Shown here: piece after piece, positions 37,413 through 47,076 of the stretch
How positions within the stretch are numbered: the first letter of the stretch is position 1
How the letters are laid out: each line of letters begins with the position of its first letter
DNA from: Comamonadaceae bacterium M7527
GTDB taxonomy: Bacteria > Pseudomonadota > Gammaproteobacteria > Burkholderiales > Burkholderiaceae_C
Assembly (NCBI GenBank): GCA_021044545.1
Contig: CP087990.1
Span: 2,301,301-2,365,300 of the forward strand
Length of the DNA: 64,000 bases
Direction of reading: 5' to 3'
The notes under the pieces: model-generated
Database searches by the model: none
The model's input: only the letters and a program-made list of their open reading frames with translations
Told to the model about the DNA's origin: nothing
Translations under genes and position numbers: made by a program

Positions 37413-38135
37413 TTAGCCTTTGAACAAATCCACGCTGTCTGTAATGAGGTGGTCAATGCCCCAGCTTAAAAAACGTTGCGCCAGCTGTGGCTCGTTAACG
37501 GTGTAGCTGGCACACCACCAGCCGTTGTTGTGGCAGGCCTCGATAATCTCAGGTGACACCAGCGCGGCGTGCAGCACCACGCCCTGGGCCGCCACACATC
37601 GCACAAGGTCTTGCCAGTTGGCAGGCAATGTTTCAAATAAATGCGCTAACGCCAAGTTGGGCTGGGCCTTGTGGGCCGCTTGCAGCGCACGGGTTGAAAA
37701 AGAGCTCAGCACCAGTTGCTGCGTTTGCGCGCCCCACAGCGCGTTGGCGGCATGGGCTACCACTTCGCCTGTACGTGCATCGGTGCCCGCCGTGGGCTTG
37801 ATTTCCAGGTTGACAAAGTCGCCTCTGGGCAGGCAAAACCGGGCAATATCGGCCAAGGTGGCAATGGGCGTGCCGGTAAACTGCTCCGACAGCCAGCTGC
37901 CTGCGTCCAGCTGGGCCAGTTGTGCCCAAGTCTGCTGCCCAGCTGGCCCCGTACCGTTACTTGTGCGCTCCAGGGTGTCGTCGTGTAGCAACAGGCATAC
38001 CTCGTCAGCACTGAGCTTGACGTCACACTCAAAGGCTTTGTGTCCCAGCTGCGCCGCCAGCTGAAACGCTGGCAATGTGTTCTCAGGTGCCAACTTGCCA
38101 GCGCCTCTGTGAGCAATATAGGTAGGGAAGGTCAT
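37413..38135 (-). CDS. ugpQ: Glycerophosphodiester phosphodiesterase
   Basis: 240 residues. GDPD TIM barrel: YIAHRGAGKLAPENTLPAFQ with catalytic His and the ENT motif, FECDVKLSADEVCLLLHDDT-LERT, VNLEIKPTAG, and SYTVNEPQLAQRFLSWGIDH near the C-terminus. It hydrolyses glycerophosphodiesters to glycerol 3-phosphate and an alcohol. No signal peptide, so cytoplasmic UgpQ-type. No ugp transporter genes are next to it. Confidence 0.93.
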   Translation of the reverse strand: MTFPTYIAHRGAGKLAPENTLPAFQLAAQLGHKAFECDVKLSADEVCLLLHDDTLERTSNGTGPAGQQTWAQLAQLDAGSWLSEQFTGTPIATLADIARFCLPRGDFVNLEIKPTAGTDARTGEVVAHAANALWGAQTQQLVLSSFSTRALQAAHKAQPNLALAHLFETLPANWQDLVRCVAAQGVVLHAALVSPEIIEACHNNGWWCASYTVNEPQLAQRFLSWGIDHLITDSVDLFKG

Positions 38136-38185
38136 AGGGTGATTGATGCTGGGGATAATAGAGGCTAATTACTACAGAAAACCAT

Positions 38186-41100
38186 ATGAACGCCACGGTC
38201 CCCCACAGTTTGCTAGCAGCAGCCAAGTCTCACGAGCCAAGACTGCGTGAAATCCCTTACAACTACACATCGTTTTCTGACCAAGAGATCGTAGTGCGCT
38301 TGTTGGGTAAACGCGCTTGGGAGCTGCTCAACCAGCTTCGCCAGGAACGCCGCACTGGCCGCTCTGCGCGTATGTTGTACGAGGTAGTGGGCGACATGTG
38401 GGTGGTACAACGCAACCCCTACCTGCAAGACGATTTACTGGCCAATCCCAAACGCCGTCGCGCCTTGGTCGAGGCTTTGCGCCACCGCATGGCCGAGGTG
38501 CAAAAGCGCCGCACACCTGGCGAAGATGCCGTACGCGACGCGCTGGTGCAAGAGCTAACCGATGCCGCCGGCAAGGCGATTGCCGACTTCTCTGCAGCCT
38601 TTGACGACATGGCCAAGCTGCGCACCAAGGTATCGCGCCGTTTTAAACATCACACTGCCAAAGACAACGTCAAGTTTGACGGCTTGTCTCGTGTGAGCCA
38701 CGTAACAGACGCTACAGACTGGCGTGTGGAGTACCCGTTTGTGGTGCTGACACCAGATACCGAGGCCGAAATGGCCCAATTGGTGCGCGACAGTATTGAG
38801 CTGGGCCTTACGATTATTCCGCGCGGCGGCGGCACGGGCTACACAGGTGGCGCGATTCCGCTGACCTGGAAGTCGGTGGTGATCAACACCGAAAAGCTGG
38901 AAGCCATGACCGAGGTGGAAATGGTGAAACTGCCAGGCCTCGATGAGCCAGTGGCCACGGTTTGGAGTGAGGCAGGCGTGGTCACGCAGCGCGTGGCCGA
39001 TGCGGCAGAGCGCGCCGGCTTTGTATTTGCGGTAGACCCCACATCGGCTGAGGCGTCTTGTATTGGTGGCAATATCGCCATGAATGCCGGCGGTAAAAAG
39101 GCTGTGCTGTGGGGTACTGCGCTGGACAATTTGGCGTCTTGGCGCATGGTCACACCTGACGCGCAGTGGCTAGAGGTCACGCGTGTGGGGCACAACCTGG
39201 GCAAGATTCACGATGCTGACAAAGCCGTGTTCGAGTTGGCCTATTTTGAGGCAGACGGTCGAACACCGGTGCGTACAGAGACCCTGGAAATTCCAGGCAA
39301 GGCCTTTAGAAAAGAAGGCTTGGGCAAGGACGTGACCGACAAGTTTTTGTCTGGCCTGCCAGGCATACAAAAAGAGGGCTGTGACGGCTTGATCACCAGT
39401 GCACGCTGGGTGGTACACCGTATGCCTGCGCACACGCGCACCGTTTGTTTGGAGTTTTTTGGCAACGCCAAAGACGCTGTGCCCAGCATTGTCGACATCA
39501 AGGAATTCATGTTCGCCGAGCAAAAGCGCAGCGGCACATTGCTGGCTGGCCTTGAGCACCTGGACGACCGCTACCTCAAAGCCGTTGGCTATGCCACCAA
39601 GAGCAAGCGTGGCGGTGTGGGCGTGCCCAAGATGGTGTTGGTGGGCGACATTGTGGGGGACGACGCCGACGCGGTAGCGCGCGCGGCCTCTGAGGTGGTG
39701 CGCATGGCCAACAGCCGCAGCGGCGAAGGCTTTGTGGCCATTAGCCCTGAGGCTAGAAAGAAGTACTGGCTTGATCGCAAGCGCACTGCCGCTATCAGCC
39801 GCCACACCAACGCCTTCAAAATCAACGAAGACGTGGTGATACCGCTTGAGCGTATGGGCGAGTACACAGATGGCATAGAGCGCATCAACATCGAGCTGTC
39901 GCTGCGTAACAAGCTGGCTCTGTGCGATGCACTGACCGAATTTGTAAACCAGCCCAAACTGCCGCTTGGCCGCAGCGATGACCCCGACGCCGCCCTAGAG
40001 TGGCTGGAAGACCGTGTGGCGCAAGCCAACGGCGTGATTGCAGGTGTGCGTGCGCAGTGGCAGCAGTGGCTTGACGGTATTGACGTTTTGTTTGAGCAGC
40101 TGCAAACCCACGAGCTGCGTGCCAGCTGGAAAGAGCAACTGCAAAAGCCATTGCACGCTTTGTTTGTTGGCGCTGCCTTTGCGCCCATTGCCGCCGAACT
40201 TGACGCCATTCACAAGCGCGTGCTCAAGGGGCGCGTGTGGGCGGCGCTGCACATGCACGCTGGTGACGGCAACGTGCACACCAACTTGCCCGTTAACAGC
40301 GACGATTACGCCATGCTGCAAACCGCCCATGAGGCTGTGGCCCGCATTATGGTGCTGGCCCGCTCCCTGAATGGCGTGATATCTGGCGAGCATGGCATCG
40401 GTATTACCAAGCTGGAGTTTTTGACCGACGCCGAGCTGGCGCCGTTTGCCAACTACAAGCAGCGCGTAGACCCCAACGGCCATTTCAACAAAGGCAAGTT
40501 GCTGCGTGACAGCGTGATGCCAGCTGGCCTCAGCTTGTCGCCAGATACCCACGTGGCCGACTTGAGCCACGCCTATACGCCCAGCTTTGGCTTGATGGGG
40601 CATGAATCGTTGATCATGCAGCAATCAGATATTGGCGAAATTGCTGCCAGCGTGAAAGACTGCTTGCGCTGTGGCAAGTGCAAGCCTGTATGCGCGACCC
40701 ATGTGCCACGCGCCAATTTGCTGTACAGCCCACGCAACAAGATTTTGGCCACTTCCTTGCTGGTGGAGGCGTTTTTGTATGAAGAGCAAACACGCCGTGG
40801 CATTTCAATCGCGCATTGGCAAGAGTTTGAAGATGTGGCCGACCACTGCACCGTGTGTCATAAGTGTTTGTCGCCTTGCCCGGTAGACATCGACTTTGGC
40901 GAAGTCTCCATGAACATGCGCAACCTGTTGCGCAAGATGGGGCAAAAGAGCTTCAGGCCAGGCAACGCTGCGGCCATGTTTATGCTCAACGCCACCAACC
41001 CCGAGACCATCAAGTTCGCACGCGCAGCTATGGTGGGCGTGGGTATGCGTGCCCAGCGCTGGGCCAATGACTTGCTGGGAATGGCCGCCAAAAAGCAAAC

Positions 41101-42085
41101 GGCAGCACCACCAGCAACGGTTGGCAAAGCGCCCATTAAAGAGCAGGTGATTCACTTCATCAACAAAAAGCTGCCCGGCGGTTTGCCCAAAAAGACAGCG
41201 CGCGCGTTGTTGGATATTGAAGACGCGGATTACGTACCCATCATTCGAGACCCCAAGGCCACGACGGCTGATACCGAGGCGGTGTTTTACTTCCCCGGCT
41301 GCGGCTCTGAGCGTTTGTTCAGTCAGGTGGGGCTGGCCACGCAAGCCATGCTGTGGCATGCAGGCGTTCAAACCGTGCTGCCGCCGGGCTACCTGTGTTG
41401 CGGCTACCCGCAGCGTGGCAGCGGCCAGTTTGAAAAAGCCGAGAAAATGATTACCGACAACCGGGTCTTGTTTCACCGCGTGGCCAATACGCTGAACTAC
41501 CTGGACATCAAAACCGTGGTGGTGAGCTGTGGTACCTGCTACGACCAGCTGCAAGGCTACCAATTTGACCGCATCTTCCCGGGTTGCCGCATCATTGACA
41601 TTCACGAGTACTTGCTGGAAAAGGGCATTACGCTTAGTACCAACAACGGCTACATGTTCCATGACCCATGCCACTCACCCATGAAGTTGCAAGACCCCAT
41701 GAAGACGGTCAAGGCATTGGTGGGCGACGCCGTGGTCAAGAGCGACCGCTGTTGTGGTGAGTCAGGCACCTTGGGCGTTACCCGCCCAGACATCTCCACC
41801 CAGGTGCGCTTTCGCAAGGAAGAAGAGCTGCTGAAGAACGAACAGCAACTGGTGGCTCTCAAGGCTGAACAAGCGGTGCCGGCCACCAGCAAACCTACCA
41901 AAATTCTCACCTCGTGCCCCAGCTGTTTGCAAGGACTGAGCCGCTACGGCGACGACTTGAACAACGGCTTGCTGGAGGCCGACTATGTGGTGGTGGAAAT
42001 GGCCAACCAGATATTGGGCGAGAACTGGATGCCAGAGTACGTGGCCCAGGCCAACAACGGCGGCATTGAGCGCGTACTGGTATGA
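38186..42085 (+). CDS. Fused FAD-linked oxidase and iron-sulphur oxidoreductase (DUF3683)
   Basis: 1299 residues. N-terminal DUF3683-type segment (LREIPYNYTSFSDQEIVVRL) at about 18-150; PCMH FAD-binding domain (PRGGGTGYTGGAIPLTWKSV and CIGGNIAMNAGGKKAVLWG); FAD-oxidase C-terminal domain with GEHGIGITKLEFL; two 4Fe-4S motifs CLRCGKCKPVCATHVP and CTVCHKCLSPCPVDIDFGE at about 828-910; and two CCG domains (PPGYLCCGYPQRGSG and DRCCGESGTLGV). In effect a GlcD/D-lactate dehydrogenase joined to a GlcF-like electron module. Substrate is probably a 2-hydroxy acid, unproven. The HIT gene starts four bases before its end (ATGA). Confidence 0.92.
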   Translation: MNATVPHSLLAAAKSHEPRLREIPYNYTSFSDQEIVVRLLGKRAWELLNQLRQERRTGRSARMLYEVVGDMWVVQRNPYLQDDLLANPKRRRALVEALRHRMAEVQKRRTPGEDAVRDALVQELTDAAGKAIADFSAAFDDMAKLRTKVSRRFKHHTAKDNVKFDGLSRVSHVTDATDWRVEYPFVVLTPDTEAEMAQLVRDSIELGLTIIPRGGGTGYTGGAIPLTWKSVVINTEKLEAMTEVEMVKLPGLDEPVATVWSEAGVVTQRVADAAERAGFVFAVDPTSAEASCIGGNIAMNAGGKKAVLWGTALDNLASWRMVTPDAQWLEVTRVGHNLGKIHDADKAVFELAYFEADGRTPVRTETLEIPGKAFRKEGLGKDVTDKFLSGLPGIQKEGCDGLITSARWVVHRMPAHTRTVCLEFFGNAKDAVPSIVDIKEFMFAEQKRSGTLLAGLEHLDDRYLKAVGYATKSKRGGVGVPKMVLVGDIVGDDADAVARAASEVVRMANSRSGEGFVAISPEARKKYWLDRKRTAAISRHTNAFKINEDVVIPLERMGEYTDGIERINIELSLRNKLALCDALTEFVNQPKLPLGRSDDPDAALEWLEDRVAQANGVIAGVRAQWQQWLDGIDVLFEQLQTHELRASWKEQLQKPLHALFVGAAFAPIAAELDAIHKRVLKGRVWAALHMHAGDGNVHTNLPVNSDDYAMLQTAHEAVARIMVLARSLNGVISGEHGIGITKLEFLTDAELAPFANYKQRVDPNGHFNKGKLLRDSVMPAGLSLSPDTHVADLSHAYTPSFGLMGHESLIMQQSDIGEIAASVKDCLRCGKCKPVCATHVPRANLLYSPRNKILATSLLVEAFLYEEQTRRGISIAHWQEFEDVADHCTVCHKCLSPCPVDIDFGEVSMNMRNLLRKMGQKSFRPGNAAAMFMLNATNPETIKFARAAMVGVGMRAQRWANDLLGMAAKKQTAAPPATVGKAPIKEQVIHFINKKLPGGLPKKTARALLDIEDADYVPIIRDPKATTADTEAVFYFPGCGSERLFSQVGLATQAMLWHAGVQTVLPPGYLCCGYPQRGSGQFEKAEKMITDNRVLFHRVANTLNYLDIKTVVVSCGTCYDQLQGYQFDRIFPGCRIIDIHEYLLEKGITLSTNNGYMFHDPCHSPMKLQDPMKTVKALVGDAVVKSDRCCGESGTLGVTRPDISTQVRFRKEEELLKNEQQLVALKAEQAVPATSKPTKILTSCPSCLQGLSRYGDDLNNGLLEADYVVVEMANQILGENWMPEYVAQANNGGIERVLV

Positions 42086-42555
42086 CCGACGCGAGCAAGT
42101 CCCTTGAATGCCTGTTGTGCACCGACGATGGCGGCGACTTGGTGTGGCGCGACGCGCACTGCCGTGTGGTGCTGCCTGCAGAGGCTGAATATCCCGGGTT
42201 TGTGCGTGTTATCGCCAACCAGCACGCAGCCGAAATGACAGACTTGCCCCCCGCTGTGCGTGACCACATCATGGCCGTGGTGTGGGCTTGCGAGGCTGTG
42301 CTGCGAGAGGTCATGGCGCCCACCAAAGTGAATGTCGCCTCCCTTGGCAATGTGGTGGCCCATGTGCACTGGCACATCATTGCGCGCTTTGCAGACGACA
42401 GACACTTTCCCAATCCCATATGGGGTGCGGCAGCCCGCCAAACCTGCCCCACAGACCACATACGCCGCCAAACGCGCGCAGGCACACTGCCCGTGTCCTT
42501 GGCGTTGGCGCTTGACCAGCAATTCCCAACCGTTCAACCAGCAGCCGCACCATGA
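42082..42555 (+). CDS. HIT-family hydrolase
   Basis: 157 residues. The histidine triad is HVHWHIIARF (about residues 94-103). The C-terminal region continues with PIWGAA, as in the HIT proteins found beside the FAD/Fe-S oxidoreductase. It is a nucleotide hydrolase or transferase of the HINT/Fhit superfamily, substrate unknown. It overlaps both neighbours by four bases (ATGA on each side), so it is translationally coupled. Confidence 0.9.
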   Translation: MTDASKSLECLLCTDDGGDLVWRDAHCRVVLPAEAEYPGFVRVIANQHAAEMTDLPPAVRDHIMAVVWACEAVLREVMAPTKVNVASLGNVVAHVHWHIIARFADDRHFPNPIWGAAARQTCPTDHIRRQTRAGTLPVSLALALDQQFPTVQPAAAP

Positions 42556-42977
42556 GCCAAGACACTTTTACGCCACACAAATCAGGCCCAGTACCTACAG
42601 ACGTGGTGCTGCACCAGGTCAGCCGCCTGCTGGAGCTAACTTACGAAGGCGAAGGCAGCTTCAAGGTGCCGTTTGAGTTGTTGCGCGTGTACTCGCCGTC
42701 TGCCGAAGTGCGCGGCCACGGCATAGGCCAAGAGGTGCTGCAAACCGGCAAGGCTGAAGTGGGCATTGTTGACCTGGAGCTGGTGGGCAACTATGCCCTT
42801 AAACCCACTTTCACCGACGGCCATGACAGCGGCCTATTTGCTTGGCCTTACTTGCATGAGCTGGCTACCAAACAAGCCACTTATGAGGCCGACTATGTGG
42901 CCAAACTGCAAGCCGCCGGCGTCGATCGCGACGCGCCCATGGCGCCTGCGAAAGCAGGTGGTAGCTGCGCATCATGA
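42552..42977 (+). CDS. DUF971 family protein
   Basis: 141 residues. Contains the LLELTYEGEGSFKVPFELLR and LVGNYALKPTFTDGHDSGLF motifs of DUF971, the small module homologous to the N-terminal domain of gamma-butyrobetaine hydroxylase. In proteobacteria this family is often found near ubiquinone or Fe-S protein genes. No catalytic residues known. Directly upstream of ubiE. Confidence 0.9.
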   Translation: MSQDTFTPHKSGPVPTDVVLHQVSRLLELTYEGEGSFKVPFELLRVYSPSAEVRGHGIGQEVLQTGKAEVGIVDLELVGNYALKPTFTDGHDSGLFAWPYLHELATKQATYEADYVAKLQAAGVDRDAPMAPAKAGGSCAS

Positions 42978-43002
42978 TGGTTGGGGCTACTACACTACAC
43001 CC

Positions 43003-43737
43003 ATGACTCAAACACATTTCGGATTCAAGACTGTCAACGAGGCCGATAAGGCCAAACATGTGCGCCAAGTGTTTGACTCGGTCGCGCCCAAGTACGACAT
43101 CATGAATGACTTGATGTCGGCCGGCTTGCATAGATTGTGGAAGCGCTACACGCTGACCGTGGGCAACGCATTGCCAGGGCAGCAGGTTCTGGACATTGCA
43201 GGTGGCACGGGTGATTTGGCCATGGGCTTTGCCAAGCAGGTAGGCCCTACCGGCACGGTGGTGCACACGGATATCAACCATGCCATGCTGAACGAAGGGC
43301 GCAACAGGTTGTTAGACGCGGGTGTGGTGTTGCCCACCACAGTGTGCGACGCGGAACACTTGCCGTTTGAAGACGCACGGTTTGACATCGTGAGCGTGGC
43401 CTTTGGTCTGCGCAACATGACGCATAAAGACGGTGCATTGCGCGAAATGTGCAGGGTGTTAAAGCCAGGCGGCAAATTGCTGGTGTTGGAGTTTTCCAAA
43501 GTAGCCAAGCCTCTGGCAGGGCTATACGACCTTTACTCCTTCAAGGTTTTGCCAAAACTGGGACAGTTGATAGCTGGCGACGCGCAAAGCTACCAATATT
43601 TGGCGGAGTCCATACGCATGCATCCCGATCAGGACACGCTCAAAGCCATGATGGTTGAGGCGGGCTTTGGTCATGTCGATGTACACAATATGACCGGCGG
43701 CGTGGTTGCACTGCATGCCGGACGCAAAGTTGGTTAA
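43003..43737 (+). CDS. ubiE: Demethylmenaquinone/2-methoxy-6-polyprenyl-benzoquinol methyltransferase
   Basis: 244 residues from ATG 43003. SAM-binding VLDIAGGTGDLAMGFAKQVG, the NDLMSAGLHRLWKRYTL segment, and the family motif VAFGLRNMTHKDGALREMCR plus LKPGGKLLVLEFSKV. It methylates the ubiquinone ring. Other ubiquinone genes, ubiJ and ubiB, follow at 44.7-46.9 kb, and ispB makes the side chain. Confidence 0.96.
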   Translation: MTQTHFGFKTVNEADKAKHVRQVFDSVAPKYDIMNDLMSAGLHRLWKRYTLTVGNALPGQQVLDIAGGTGDLAMGFAKQVGPTGTVVHTDINHAMLNEGRNRLLDAGVVLPTTVCDAEHLPFEDARFDIVSVAFGLRNMTHKDGALREMCRVLKPGGKLLVLEFSKVAKPLAGLYDLYSFKVLPKLGQLIAGDAQSYQYLAESIRMHPDQDTLKAMMVEAGFGHVDVHNMTGGVVALHAGRKVG

Positions 43738-43764
43738 ACAAATATTCGAGACACTGGAGTAACG

Positions 43765-44655
43765 ATGAAACATGTATGGGTGATTTTGGTAACTGTGGCG
43801 ATGGCGTTGGCCACAACGCACGCCTCGGCCAAGCGCATGGGTGGTTTTTCATTTGGCAAGCAGTCCAGCAAGGTGACCCAGCGTCAGGCTGCGCCGCCCA
43901 GCACGCCTGCCGCTCCTGCGCAGGCGGCGGGAGCCGCCGGTAGCCGCTTTGGCGGTATGGGGGGCGTGGTTGGCGGCCTGGCGGCTGGCCTTGGCCTGGC
44001 ATGGTTGGCCAGCTCATTGGGCTTGGGCGCCGAGTTTGGCAACATATTGATGATTGCGCTGTTGGTGATGGCAGGCGTGTTTGTGTTCCGCATGCTGAGT
44101 CGTCCGCGTATGGCACCAGCAGGTGCAGGCGGCGCCAACATGTACCGCGGTTACGATGCCAAAAACGTGGGCAATGACGCGTCGGCCAGGCCTTGGGAGG
44201 CCAGCAACACTGGCGGCAGTGCCGGTAGTGTGATTGGCTCCGGCTTGCTGGGCAACCAGATGTGGGGTGTGCCAGAGGGTTTTGATACCATGGGCTTTCT
44301 GAATGCGTGCAAGCGCAACTTCACCACGCTGCAAGCAGCCTGGGACGCCTCGGACGTAGACAGCCTGCGCGCCATGATGACCGACGAGATGGTGGCCAAC
44401 ATCCAGCAGCAGCTCAACGAACGCGATGCCCACAGCAATGGACAGCCCAATGTCACAGAGGTGTTAAAGCTGGATGCGCAGTTGCTGGGTATTGAAGAAA
44501 TCGCAGGCCACTACATGGCCAGTGTTGAATTCAATGGTTTGATTCGCGAAAGCGCCGACGCTGGCCCCACACCCTTCCGTGAGGTCTGGAACGTTACCCG
44601 CCCCATGAGCGGCCCCGGTGGCTGGGTGGTAGCTGGTGTGCAGGCACTGGGCTAA
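43765..44655 (+). CDS. Tim44-like domain protein, membrane-anchored
   Basis: 296 residues. Signal or anchor at the N-terminus (VWVILVTVAMALATTHASA), a Gly/Ala-rich linker (GSRFGGMGGVVGG), a second hydrophobic pair at about 72-110, then a Tim44-like fold at about 165-295: FNACKRNF-type FLNACKRNFTTLQAAWDASD and VTRPMSGPGGWVVAGVQALG. The role in bacteria is unknown. Conserved place between ubiE and ubiJ. Confidence 0.88.
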   Translation: MKHVWVILVTVAMALATTHASAKRMGGFSFGKQSSKVTQRQAAPPSTPAAPAQAAGAAGSRFGGMGGVVGGLAAGLGLAWLASSLGLGAEFGNILMIALLVMAGVFVFRMLSRPRMAPAGAGGANMYRGYDAKNVGNDASARPWEASNTGGSAGSVIGSGLLGNQMWGVPEGFDTMGFLNACKRNFTTLQAAWDASDVDSLRAMMTDEMVANIQQQLNERDAHSNGQPNVTEVLKLDAQLLGIEEIAGHYMASVEFNGLIRESADAGPTPFREVWNVTRPMSGPGGWVVAGVQALG

Positions 44656-44689
44656 CGCCTGACAGCATTCAACGCAGCCTCGCTGTGAC

Positions 44690-44724
44690 AACGCCCTGTC
44701 TGATTTGTCAGCAGGGCGTTTGTT
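44690..44724 (+). terminator. Likely rho-independent terminator after the Tim44-like gene
   Basis: AACGCCCTG (44690-44698) pairs with CAGGGCGTT (44712-44720); an inner CTGA/TCAG extends the stem. Only a short T run (TTTGTTATT) follows, so it may be leaky towards ubiJ. Confidence 0.7.
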
Positions 44725-44762
44725 ATTGGAGCTGGGACACACAAATCCGGCACAATTGGACC

Positions 44763-45377
44763 ATGACAAACGCACCGCACTCCAAAGCCGCATCGTCGCG
44801 CCACGCGCTACCCAGCTTAGACACCTTGGCGGCCTTGCCGCTGCAGTTGTTAGACGGCGTGCAGCGCTTTATGGACAGTAACCCGCCCCCAAGCTGGCTG
44901 TTGGCTGAGGCGCAAAACAAAGCGCTGTTGCTGGTCAACCACGTTTTAGACCAGGAGCCACAAGCCACCGCGCGCCTGGCCAGGCACAAAGGCAAGCGTA
45001 TTGGGTTTGCATGGGGTGGCTTGCAGGTGCAGCTTGTTATCAGTCCCGCCGGCTTGTTGATGACAGCCCCCGACCAGGGTGGCACAGAGCCAGACTTGCG
45101 CATTGACATGCGCAATGCGCCTGTGTCGCAAATCGCCACAGCGGTGATGCAAGGCCAGCAACCTGAGTTTGATATCCACGGCGACGTGATGTTGGCTGCT
45201 GAGTTGGGCTGGCTTAAAGAACATGTGCGCTGGGACATAGAGGACGACCTGGCCCGTGTCGTGGGTGATGCACCTGCCGTGTGGCTAACCACTGCGGCTA
45301 CGCGGCTTGTAGATGCGGCCAAAAGCTTTGTGGCCAGACGTTCACCGGTAGCTGGTAACGAGGTGACACCGCTATGA
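44763..45377 (+). CDS. ubiJ: Ubiquinone biosynthesis accessory factor UbiJ (SCP2-like)
   Basis: 204 residues from ATG 44763. SCP2-type lipid-binding fold at about 40-150 (GKRIGFAWGGLQVQLVISPA; a GDVMLAAELGWL helix), then VRWDIEDDLARVVGDAPA, characteristic of UbiJ. It supports assembly of the soluble ubiquinone complex. The stop overlaps the ubiB ATG (ATGA). Confidence 0.88.
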   Translation: MTNAPHSKAASSRHALPSLDTLAALPLQLLDGVQRFMDSNPPPSWLLAEAQNKALLLVNHVLDQEPQATARLARHKGKRIGFAWGGLQVQLVISPAGLLMTAPDQGGTEPDLRIDMRNAPVSQIATAVMQGQQPEFDIHGDVMLAAELGWLKEHVRWDIEDDLARVVGDAPAVWLTTAATRLVDAAKSFVARRSPVAGNEVTPL

Positions 45378-46936
45378 GCCACTGGTTTCGTGGCCTTCTT
45401 ATTTTGTCGACCGTGTGGCGCTTTGGTCTGCACGAAATTGTGCTGAGCAATTTTGCAAAACCGTGGGTGCACACCGTTGGGCGTGTGTTGTCGTTGGGGC
45501 GCAGCTACAGTGTCCCAAGAGGCCAGCGCTTGCGTTTGGCGCTAGAAAGTTTGGGGCCTATTTTTGTCAAGTTTGGTCAAGTGCTTAGCACTCGTCGAGA
45601 CTTGATGGCGCCAGACATTGCCGACGAGTTGGCCAAGCTGCAAGACCGCGTGCCGCCGTTTGACAGTGCAGTGGCGGTTGCCCAAATTGAACAAGCCTTT
45701 GGCAAGCCCCTGGGTGAGTTGTTTGCCAGCTTTGACCAAACGCCAGTGGCCAGTGCCTCTATCGCCCAAGTGCACTTTGCGGTGCTGCCAGGCGGTGAGG
45801 AAGTCGCCGTCAAGGTATTGCGCCCAGGCATGCTTAAAGTCATAGACAAAGATTTGCAGCTGATGGCCACCATGGCCAAATGGGTGCAAGCCGTGTCGGT
45901 AGACGGCAAGCGTCTAAAGCCTCGCGAGGTGGTGGCTGAGTTTGACAACTACCTGCGCGACGAGCTTGACTTGGTGCGCGAAGCTGCCAATGCCGCGCAG
46001 CTGCGCCGCAACATGACAGACGTTGAGGTGATTCAAATACCCACCATGTACTGGAATTTGTGCAGCACCACTGTCATTGTGATGCAGCGCATGAAGGGTG
46101 TGCCCATTAGCCACAAGCAGCGTTTGATAGATGCCGGTGTTGACATGGCCAAGTTGGCCAAAGACGGCGTGACCATCTTTTTTACGCAGGTATTCAGGGA
46201 TGGTTTTTTTCATGCCGATATGCACCCCGGCAATATACAAGTCAGCATTGAGCCCGAAACGCTTGGGCAGTACATCTCTTTGGACTTTGGCATTGTGGGC
46301 ACGCTGACCCAAGTGGACAAAGAGTATCTGGCTCAAAACTTTACTGCGTTTTTTAGGCGTGACTACAAACGCGTGGCTGAGTTGCATATTGAATCTGGCT
46401 GGGTGCCTGCCAATACCCGTGTGGATGAGCTGGAGGCTGCCGTGCGCACCGTGTGCGAGCCCTACTTTGACAGGCCTTTGAAGGAAATTTCGTTGGGCAT
46501 GGTGTTGATGCGTTTGTTTCAAACCTCGCGCCGCTTCCATGTGGAGATTCAGCCGCAACTGGTATTGCTGCAAAAGACCCTGCTCAATATCGAAGGCCTG
46601 GGCCGCGAGCTGGACCCCGACCTGGACCTGTGGCAAACCGCCAAGCCATTTTTGGAAAAATGGATGCTGGACCAAATCGGACCTAAGCGGTTTTTGGATC
46701 AGCTCAAGCTAGAGGCCCCCCAGCTTGCCAAGATACTGCCGGCGTTGCCGCGTCTGGTATCTGACTATTTGCAACAAAAGCCACAGGATATGCGCGGTGA
46801 GCTCAAAGCACTGGTGCAAGAGCAACGCCGGACCAACCGTTTGCTAAGCGGCCTGATGTACGCAGGTATTGGCTTTGTGCTGGGCTTGGTGGTGATGCAA
46901 ATACTGTGGCAAATGCAGGTGTTTGGTGTGTTTTAG
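45374..46936 (+). CDS. ubiB: Ubiquinone biosynthesis kinase-like protein UbiB
   Basis: 520 residues. ABC1/ADCK-family: LGPIFVKFGQVLSTRRDLMA, the Ala-rich nucleotide loop region ASASIAQVHFAVLPGGEEVA with VKVLRP, DGFFHADMHPGNI and LDFGIVGTL. Two C-terminal membrane helices (about 495-518). It has ATPase activity and supports ubiquinone synthesis and lipid head extraction. It overlaps ubiJ by four bases. Confidence 0.96.
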   Translation: MSHWFRGLLILSTVWRFGLHEIVLSNFAKPWVHTVGRVLSLGRSYSVPRGQRLRLALESLGPIFVKFGQVLSTRRDLMAPDIADELAKLQDRVPPFDSAVAVAQIEQAFGKPLGELFASFDQTPVASASIAQVHFAVLPGGEEVAVKVLRPGMLKVIDKDLQLMATMAKWVQAVSVDGKRLKPREVVAEFDNYLRDELDLVREAANAAQLRRNMTDVEVIQIPTMYWNLCSTTVIVMQRMKGVPISHKQRLIDAGVDMAKLAKDGVTIFFTQVFRDGFFHADMHPGNIQVSIEPETLGQYISLDFGIVGTLTQVDKEYLAQNFTAFFRRDYKRVAELHIESGWVPANTRVDELEAAVRTVCEPYFDRPLKEISLGMVLMRLFQTSRRFHVEIQPQLVLLQKTLLNIEGLGRELDPDLDLWQTAKPFLEKWMLDQIGPKRFLDQLKLEAPQLAKILPALPRLVSDYLQQKPQDMRGELKALVQEQRRTNRLLSGLMYAGIGFVLGLVVMQILWQMQVFGVF

Positions 46937-47076
46937 CGGGCTAGGCGCCGTTACAGGCCTTAAACCTATCAACCGCGCTGGTTTTGGGGCTTTGCAGAAT
47001 TTATAATGACGGGTTGCCTCAATGTTGGGGCTTGCTGGCCGTGGCCGTTCACGCGCCCCTCTAATCTGTCGTCCCC

